From the NCBI GenBank assembly GCA_003439945.1, contig QVRM01005217.1:62001-126000 (forward strand): DNA of 64,000 nucleotides, read 5' to 3'. Positions 56,290-64,000 of this stretch are shown here, piece by piece. Below the pieces are notes generated by a model that searched no databases, was not told the DNA's origin, and saw only the letters and a program-made list of their open reading frames with translations. Every line of letters begins with the position of its first letter. Within the stretch, counting starts at the first letter, position 1. A program made the translations under genes and the position numbers. Origin of the DNA: Dermanyssus gallinae. Taxonomy: Eukaryota; Arthropoda; Arachnida; Mesostigmata; Dermanyssidae.

Positions 56290-58790
56290 AGTTATTACAT
56301 AATTTTTAAGAGGAAGAGGGAGCCATATTTGATGCGGCAGTGGTTAGTGAAACATGGCTAAAGGATTGCGATCTGGCGTCTCACTCTGTTTTAAATTAGT
56401 TGCGTCGAGTAGAGGCTTGGAGAGATTAGGTGGTGGTGTCGGCATCTATGTGCACTTTACCTGCAATATCTAATCATCGTGCTGTGTTTGTAGTCCTGAC
56501 GGCAATGTTCAGGCGGTACGTCTGCATTTAAAGAAACAGGACGGTCCTGAATGTTTTACTGTGGGGTTTTATTCTAACCATGTATCTTGTAAAGACACGC
56601 TTTTGAATACCCTAGACGATATGTTGCCAACTTGTACCTCTACCCCTGTCATTGTCATGGGCGATGCTAATGTCAACCTCCTTTCGGTCTCGCAGCCTAG
56701 CGAATATACTTCATTCTTTTCCGCTAGAGACTTCTCCCTGGTAGTGGAGCGCATAACCAGACCTGCATCTGGTACGTGCATAGAGCATATTGCTACTTCC
56801 AATTGCTCATTTTGATTTGAGATTTGCTACTGTCCAGCCGGCGGTTCTCGGTACTTTGCTTTTTTCTGATCACTTCCCGGTTTTAATATCTTTGTCTGAC
56901 AACTCGGTGGCTGCCAAACCGTTGGCCGAGCTGGCCCCAACCCTAAAACGAAGTCACGACAGGGCTAAGATTCATACGTTCCTCTATAGGTTGCAAGATG
57001 TCTCGTGGTTAGCAGTTTATGATGCAGTAGAGGTAAATTCGGCATTTAACGCTTTTAGTAGAATCCTGCTTCATATATACGAAAAAACCTTTGGATCTGG
57101 TAGACGTTTCTGCTCCAAATAGTTCATCCAAGGTGGGTCAATTTTCCTTTTCTCTAGATTTACGGCGGCTGCGCCGTAGAGTTATTGAGATGTACCGCAG
57201 ACATCGCAAGATAAATTCGGTAGATTCGAAAGCTTCCTATTTAAACAGTCGTCGCCGCTACCTCATTCGCGCTGCGATAGCATTTTACCGAAATCGCTTT
57301 GCTTTCTTGCGTGATGACTCCTCTAAACTCTGGAAATTCATCAATGGACTCTGTGGTAGGCGACATGATCCAGTGGAATTACCGTCCGCGTTACTAGTTG
57401 CTGAGGATGCAACATTAGATGATCCAGCTAACAGACAAGCTAAACCGTCACTCTGCCACCCTAGGTAATACCACGGTCGCTCACCTCGAGAAGAATAGTG
57501 ATATGGCCACCCTGCTTGACGAGGTATGGGAAAAAATAACAATGTATTCTCACTCTCTGCTGTCTCTATTCCTAAGGTGTATGGTACCGTTCTCCGTCTT
57601 AAAGCAAGCTGGAGTCGAGGTGTCATCGGTGTACCTGCAAAATTATTGAAGTTAGCAGCTTCATCGATCGCAGGTCCGCTGACTGTCATTATAAATCGTT
57701 CGTTTGAGTCTGGCAGCCTTCCATCACGTTTGAAAGATACGACGGTGTTTCCTCTATTTAGGGAAAAGGGTGAGCGAAACCGCGCAGTCAACTAGAGACG
57801 ATAAATTTCCTTTCCTCAAACCAGTTTGGCTTTCGCAGGGGTAGGTCGACTGACCTCGCGTTGGCTTACTTATGGCAGCGAGTATCCGACTCGGTTGAGC
57901 TACATAAGTTTTGTCTCGCAGTCTTTCTCGACGTGTCAGCGGCTTTCAATTTCTTTGATCATTCCCTTCTATTCCAAATGCTCGCTCAGCTGGGTTGCTC
58001 TGTGCCGGCGGTTGCCTGGTTTAGGTCCTATCTCTCACGGACGGAGACAGGTGGTACGAGCTGGTCAGATAGAGTCCTCATGGCAGCAGGTCGATATCGG
58101 TACCCCTCAGGCTCGGTTCTCGGACCTTTTATGTTCTTTAAGACATGGAATATTAAGCTCTCGCAGACCGCTAGGTGCCTGGGGCTCGTTCTCCAGGAAA
58201 ACATGAGGTGGCATCCTTATCTGGATTACATACATTGCACCAAAGTGCTATGCTGTAATATCTACGCTGTGTAAAATGAAATTGATTGGGGTACCCACGG
58301 AGGGCTTACTTCTGGTGTACTGGCCGTGTTTTTACCAGCTATGGAATCCTTCTCCGGGAAAGTGGCTACGACGGAATTCTCTGAAGAGCACAAGTGATAC
58401 AGAATGATGCAATTAGAGCCATTTTTGCTAGAAGGCGAAGGGATTCGGTCCGTGACTTGCTCATTCGTTTTAACCTACTCACGGTAGAAAGCATTTACTC
58501 GCTGCGGGTTTCATTGTTAGCGTACAAAATTTCGCGTGGTATTGTGCCTATGGAGATCGCATTTGCACAAGTTCCTACCATGATTCTAACATCAGGTAGG
58601 CGCGCAACAACTTTTGCAGTGCCCTCTGTATCCTTGAAGTCTAGTCAACACACACTTGCGTACAGCCTTCCTGAAACCTGGACCCGCATTCCTAAACGCA
58701 TATGGTGCCTCACCACAAAACACCTCTTCTCTCGCGAGTTAAAACAGTGGCTGTTAATTTCACAGTCGGAACCAGACGTGTGATCTAGGT
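56290..58790 (+). pseudogene. CR1/Jockey-like LINE ORF2, RT catalytic core deleted
   Basis: The endonuclease shows TPVIVMGDANVNLL (56643), RITRPASGTCIEHI and LLFSDHFPVLISL (56855), an almost complete AP-type set. RT begins with GVIGVPAKLLKLAASSIAGP and SGSLPSRLKDTTVFPLF. NQFGFRRGRSTDLALAYLW, CLAVFLDVSAAFNFFDHSLL (motif A) and YPSGSVLGPFMFF follow (57815-58140). The sequence then jumps to ARCLGLVLQENMRWHPYLDY, so motif C (YADD) and its surroundings are deleted at about 58145. The C terminus (IQNDAIRAIFARRRRDSVRD, LTVESIYSLRVSLLAYK, FSRELKQWLL) is typical of CR1/Jockey elements. Many frameshifts. Confidence 0.8.
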
Positions 58791-58904
58791 ATAGTTGGTA
58801 TTACAAATGTTGTGCTTCGTATAGGAGGACACTCAGTTTTTGATTGTATTTATCCACATGTCTTTGTACTAGTGTAATAGTACTGGTGGAATACTTCGTT
58901 TTGC

Positions 58905-60430
58905 CCAGCACCTTACGAAGTAATTAAATAACGGTTCAAAACAATTTCTCGCACCAACCACCGTGGCAAGGGGAACGTTCTGTTATAAAGTCCGACTATA
59001 TATCTGAAAAAGCAAATAGGTTTTGAATTTCCAAATTATCGTATTTTGAAAAATTCGCCCGATTTATCATATTTAGCTTCCCATCTAAATGTACGTACAT
59101 TGTCTGAAAATATCTTCCACACTGGTGTGTGTGTCGGTCTAGAAATCTTCTAAAGGCAAGAAAGTTCTAGCAAGAAAGCTGAGAAAGACAAGTCTGGGAC
59201 TAATTTAAAATGTTGTTACCGCGAACGAAATGAGCTATGTCGCTTTTTAATCTTTCACCTTATCGCTATGTTGGTTTAAATTAATCCAGCAAAGTTAATG
59301 GCGTATGTGAATATCCGTGTTTGCTCTAGTCAGAAAACTGGCAATTGGTTGATCTGTTCAGGCGCTGGCTTATACTAGACTTTCAGATAAGCTTTAATAT
59401 ATTTACTTTAGTGGCTTTGCGAGCCTGCAAGATAACTAATTTAAGATTTGATATAGAGGATTAGTTTTAAATTTTCTGAGTTTTGTAGTCTCGATCTGCA
59501 GTGAGGAGTGTAGTTGTCTTGTTGTGCTGGTTGGTTTGGCTTGATGGAGGCTAGCACACTAATCCAGAAACTTCTCTTTAAGCTAAGATAGTTGGATCAA
59601 ATTTATAAACGTTTCTTCAGCTAAGCTGCAGGCATGAGAACGTATATGTTCAAGAGCATTTTTCCCAATATGAATCGTCGTGTTTCTATGAAGTTTTGGG
59701 TAGGAACATTCTGACAAAAACGCACGAATTGCTTTGACCCTCGAATATAATCGTTTTGCATTCTAAAGTGCTTGAGTTAGGGCGGATCGGAACCAACATT
59801 ATGAGATGCTACACTACGCCGGCGATGCTGCCGCGATGCTAGCCAGCTTCTCGCTGAAGCAAGCATCAGCGATCTGGTTTAGTAGACTGGGTTCCATGCC
59901 GGTTGCCCTTTTGCTTTCAGTACCAATGAAGTTGCACAACATCTCGAATTTATCTGTCGCTACCATATCCTACTGTACTTAACAGAGCAGGGACTATGTT
60001 TGTGAATATCTGGTTGTGAATCGGTTGCTTAATTTGGTTTTTGCTTAGATCCTTCTGTGACTTCTATTTATATTAATGCTTAGTCGTTATTTCTGTGACA
60101 TGATGGAACTACTTAGGGCTTGAAGTGCTACTTCACTTAGGTCTAGTAGACAAATGTCGATTGAATTGAATTGGACGACGCTAGCCCAGCTTATTTTTAA
60201 GCATTTAACCATATAGCCCCATTATAACATTGTGACTTTTTAACAGTGTGACCTGTATAGATTTTTTTGGGGTTTAGGGGAAACAAGCTTCTACGCACAC
60301 CGAAGCGGGTAGTGTGGGACTCGTGCCGATGTTGTTGACATAAAACCTACTAATAGATTCTCACCTAAATGGCTTCAGGAAGAGGCGAGGAGCTGAAGCG
60401 TTCTTTAATATTACTTCAACCCTTACCTCT
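58905..60430 (-). repeat. Long interspersed repeat, right copy of the inverted pair
   Basis: It is the reverse-complement partner of 3186-5255, ending at TACTTCAACCC (60411-60421). It follows the stop of the CR1/Jockey-like LINE by about 120 bases, so it may be that element's 3' region. It contains a GATTGAATTGAATTGG stretch at about 60154. No coding region is supported. Confidence 0.8.
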
Positions 60431-60433
60431 CCC

Positions 60434-62830
60434 TTAGGGTTGAGTGGACAGAGGACACGTCGCGGTCTGCATCAAATATTTTTGTTTAATGACGGTCGAG
60501 GCAAAATTATTCATGATGTGCCAGCTGTGGGTCTGAGCCTGGGCCATTTGTTCACATGTTACCGGGAGTTCCCGGTCTAAGAGTCGCGCCAGCTCCCCCT
60601 GTCTGCGCTGAAAGCCGCGCATACTTCAGAGGAGAGTTTGACGTCGCCTTATTTTCCTGAGGAGTCGCAGAGAATGCGTGCTAGCGACGGGGCCCGTCCA
60701 GTACGATGTAGGTCTTTTCTAACAGTGCCGTACCCCGTCAAAAATTGAGTCAGGGGGGTATGATCCCTCTCGCCTTTTGAACCACTCCCAAATATCCGGG
60801 ATAACGGAGCGAGCTAGCCCGCCTGGGTCTTCAACCGTCTATTGTTCAAAACGGCTAATGCCTGACGTCGTGCATCCTCCTGAGAGATAGAGGACTCCGC
60901 ACGACAGCCTGCGCTCTCCAGAACCCGTGGATCTCAAGGGATCTGCCTGGATAGTACTTGGACAGCCACGGTAGACGCAGTTTTGTTAGCTCTTTTAATG
61001 TTGAGGGCCAGCGGCCTCTGCGTTTTATCCAGAAGCCGCCGGCACGTAAGGCACAGCGGGGCTGCGTAGAGCATAATGCTGTCTACTACCGTTGCCAGGT
61101 GACACCTCCGATCATCGGAAGCACCCCGTGTGCGCGGCAGCAATCTTGAAGTTCTGTGGTAGCCTTGGTGGCTTTAACAGGCCGGTATCCAGGAGCACCT
61201 TTAAGTATTTTGCTTCGCTGAAGAGGGCAATATTGTGTCTCTAGAAGTTCAAGTTGAGATGGGGAGGTTGCTTCTGTCGTTCAGAAATATTGCCACCGGT
61301 TTGTCTGGAGCCGGGCGAAATCAGTGCGGAGTGAGCCAGATGGATATGTCTTGCAGGGTGTCAGTTGCTGTTCTCTCCAGCTCCCTGGGATTACGCGACG
61401 TAATCACTATAGTCAGATCATCTGCATAGGCTATGGACTTAACGTTAGGAGGATGAGGCAGACGTAGAACATTGTTGTACGCATTGTTCCATAAAGTTGG
61501 GCCCAACACGGAGCCCTGGGGATCCCTGCGCTAACAGGAAATTACTTGCCTTGATAGACAACCGTACGTTGTGACATGTAAGATGCGAAAGTCTTTCTAA
61601 GATCAAGTAGAATTGCTAGGCAGTGGGATCTGATTTCTGAGCAAGTACCTCTCTGTCTTTTGGCTATGGCTTTGAATTGCGTCATGTGTTGAGTGGCCTG
61701 AGCGAAAGCCGTGTTGGTCCTCTGAGAGCACTAATTCCTTCGTCAGCTGCATTTGTATAAAATGGTCGACTGCCTTGGAGAGACTGGGAAGGATGCTAAT
61801 AGGCCTAGAAGCAGAGGGTACACTTTCGGGTGACGCGGGTTTAGAAATCAGCACAAAGTGGGCCTTTTTCCAGCAGTGCCTAATGTGCCCGATCGCAAGA
61901 TGGCCTTCACTATTTTCAGAAAAAACAGTCGGATGATTCTGTATAAGCATTTTAACGGCTCGTCCTGCTATTCCGTCTTGTGCCCGCTGCCTTTCGCGGT
62001 TTGATTTTCTTGACGACTCTTCCCACACCATGCATTGCGATGGGGGAGAGTCTAATTCCTTGGCGTTGAAGCTTGGCCTAAATGGTGGGAGGGGGGTCTA
62101 AGAGGAACAGCTCATCGATGACTTTTTGAGCTAGGTCGGGAGGAATTTTTATGGACCTCGTTACAAAGTCTTTGCCACCACTCAGACTTACTCTTTTTCA
62201 TTCCCTGTACAAGGGTGCGACGAGTTTCTCTATATTCCTCCCATAAAGCTTAAATATCCGCTTGGTGCCAGCGTGCCGACGAGTCCATATGCGCCTGCTT
62301 TAATGGCGTTTTTCCGTGTTTCAGCTATTTGACTATTCCACCAGTATTTTGGGGTCCGCTGAGCTAGTGAGGGGTGCAAAGGGCGGCTTGCTGCTTTACA
62401 AGCTTCCTCTCGCTTAGTCGAAACCGTGTGTGGTTCCGTATTACGCAGCCGGGCGCAGCAAGACTCCATTGCCTGCTGTAACGTCTTAAGATTTATCCTA
62501 GGCACAGCCAGCAGGTTTTCGGAGGAAATGGCGTCACGATGAGGCAGAATGTAATGTAGAAGTGATTCAAGAGGTTTTCGACGTCGTCGTGTGCAGACCA
62601 CTCTGTCACATTGGGCAATAGGGTCTCAGAACAAAAAGTAAGATCTAAAATTGATTATTGGGGGTCTCCTTTAAAAGTTTTGCCTTTTTTCCCAGACACG
62701 CCTTGTTGATGTGACCAGCATTGAATATGTTGTTATTTGGTTGTAGCATTGAGTAAATAGCCACACAATGTGTTAGGTTTATCATTGTCTATTAGAAGGT
62801 AAACGCTGTTGCAATGCATCTCACTGTTCA
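60434..62830 (-). pseudogene. R1-like LINE ORF2, decayed
   Basis: The minus strand from about 62600 reads RRRRKPLESLLHYILPHRDA and TPKYWWNSQIAETRKNAIKA, the linker before RT. RT at 62031-61603 has HCWKKAHFVLISKPASPESV, SRPISILPSLSKAVDHFIQM and LSEDQHGFRSGHSTHDAIQ. After a shift come MLGPTLWNNAYNNVLRLPHP and KSIAYADDLTIVITSRN (motif C intact, about 61430). The thumb region is seen as ASDDRRCHLATVVDSIMLYA (61110). Near 60600-60440 a C-terminal scrap lies next to the long repeat. Frameshifts and stops separate all blocks. Confidence 0.75.
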
Positions 62831-63580
62831 GGCACTATAGTTAAGTACATTGGCGGCTGACCGACGAGGAGTTCCTTATTCTGGACTTCATAGGAACGCC
62901 GCTGTTTATAGTCATCAGCTGTGCCATTTTATGCATGCATTCGATTTTACGCACTTTTATTGAGTTCTTAGACCTGTTGAACTCGGCCGTGGCCGCGGCC
63001 TTCGTAGATTTTCGATGGTTTCCGAGCAAGACAAAGTATTTACCTTGCCGGAGTGCACTATAATTCGCTAGAACGCAACAGAAAGAAAAACGACAACCCT
63101 GCCTTAATTGAAGATAAAGCATTTTACGATCAATCCATACATAAATATCAGAACTATTAGAGTTACAGAGAAGAAAAAGTTTATTACACATTTAAATCTG
63201 ACTCGCAAATATTGCGTTTGAAAACCGGTGGGTTTGATCACCTAGGGGGGAGGCGGTGGGTTTGATCATCTGCGGGAAACGCACAAATGAACCCAATGTA
63301 TCTTGTGTCGTCTCTTTCTGGGCAACATCCGAAGAACTCCGAGTTACGACACGGTACGCGATAGTAACTCACATAGTTCACAATTTATAGTCTTGTTAGT
63401 TATTTAAAATCTTGCTAGAGTTAGTTGCTCAGTTGCTAGAGTTGGTTTCTCGTTTGCTAGAATTAGTTTCTCAGTCTTAAGGCCGCAAATACCGACGATG
63501 AAACGCAACTTTTTGCCTAAAAGGATCCTTGTCATCCGCTCGGCCGTCTTCATGGTTTTATGTGAGTCCTCTTAATCCGT
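62831..63580. other. Unassigned region with short tandem repeats
   Basis: A 116-codon minus frame (63191-62841) has no motif I recognise. GGTGGGTTTGATCA occurs twice at 63228-63270. A 20-21-base unit (TTGCTAGAGTTAGTT plus CTCAG) occurs three times at about 63411-63474. No gene is supported. Confidence 0.4.
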
Positions 63581-63589
63581 TTGCAGAAG

Positions 63590-63850
63590 CACCCCGGGGA
63601 AACGGGCCCAATCTACTATCTTGGCGTGCTCGCTACTAAGGCGAAGCCCTAATAGCGGACATATTCATGGGTATACACCATCGAGCGCCGTATTTGCTCT
63701 CAATTCAAGAGCCTCCGTAGCCAAGGGCTTGACTGGAAGTTAAGTCTTCTGCGTACGCTACCAGGCTTCCGGAGGTAGATACGTAAATCAGTCCAAACAC
63801 GTCATTGTATGCGGGAATCCGGCACGTTGAACCCTTGAGCCTTGAAGCAC
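63590..63850 (-). pseudogene. R1-like LINE RT scrap
   Basis: The minus strand reads LKGSTCRIPAYNDVFGLIYV and then SLVAYAEDL, a degenerate copy of the motif B to motif C segment (GS-LGP-LWN...VAYADDL). The second catalytic aspartate position is damaged. Stops follow immediately. Confidence 0.55.
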
Positions 63851-64000
63851 TCCCGCAACGCTAATGATAAGAAGTACACTTGTAAGTGTACAATTCTTAA
63901 GGTAATTGAAGAGCAGTCAAGTGAGGTATCTTCTTTTTAATCAGATTCCGTGTGTCAAAAATATTCCTCCAAGTTGCTATTTTGCGCCGACTGGAAAATA

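Noticed and set aside
1..64000. CRISPR arrays, bacterial operons, defence systems
   Set aside because: Introns, LINEs, LTR elements and a CD36-family gene show eukaryotic DNA. No array of direct repeats with unique spacers is present.

Overview
The window is eukaryotic, almost certainly animal and most likely arthropod DNA. It carries GT-AG introns, long (TA)n microsatellites, a CD36-family receptor gene split over eleven exons, and dense decayed non-LTR, gypsy-like and BEL/Pao-like retroelements. A chelicerate such as a tick or mite would fit the repeat mix, but no sequence here fixes the species. I see no bacterial operon, CRISPR array, rRNA gene or intact tRNA gene.

The only host gene I can reconstruct with confidence is a CD36/SCARB-type scavenger receptor on the plus strand, 18450-30733. 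Its eleven coding exons splice in phase and total 1848 nt (615 residues plus stop). It has two terminal membrane segments, an ectodomain with eight N-glycosylation sequons, and an unusually long acidic, serine-rich C-terminal tail of about 180 residues. A TATA box lies at 18148. Its introns hold SINE and LINE debris, and an AT-rich satellite follows it (31.2-33.4 kb).

Layout: 1-3.2 kb, three different LINE fragments broken by (TA)n. 3.2-5.3 kb, a repeat whose inverted copy lies at 58.9-60.4 kb. 5.8-7.7 kb, a minus-strand LINE. 8.3-12.0 kb, rearranged gypsy-like fragments with an R1-like insert. 12.4-16.5 kb, LINE ORF1 debris, a solo LTR and a CR1/Jockey-like LINE split by a SINE. 16.7-18.1 kb, SINE and upstream region. 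18.1-31.3 kb, the CD36 gene. 33.8-34.2 kb, LINE debris. 35.1-35.5 kb, a solo LTR. 35.7-41.0 kb, a LINE interrupted by a long R2-clade element. 42.0-43.7 kb, a gypsy-like copy split by a LINE 3' end and a solo LTR. 44.0-54.2 kb, a nested stack: a fold-back TA-flanked element inside a Pao LTR, inside a LINE, next to a solo Pao LTR that splits a second LINE. 54.5-58.8 kb, a plus-strand CR1/Jockey-like LINE with a zinc-knuckle ORF1. 60.4-63.9 kb, R1-like LINE fragments.

The least familiar element is a LINE family, called family A here, present at least six times. Five copies keep the C terminus, and all share a Cys/His motif, C-x(1,2)-C-x2-C-x3-C-x3-H-x3-C, preceded by a conserved HG[FY]H block. 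No mobile element looks fully intact; every one shows frameshifts, stops, deletions or truncation, although the R2-clade copy has only one frameshift in its surviving coding sequence.
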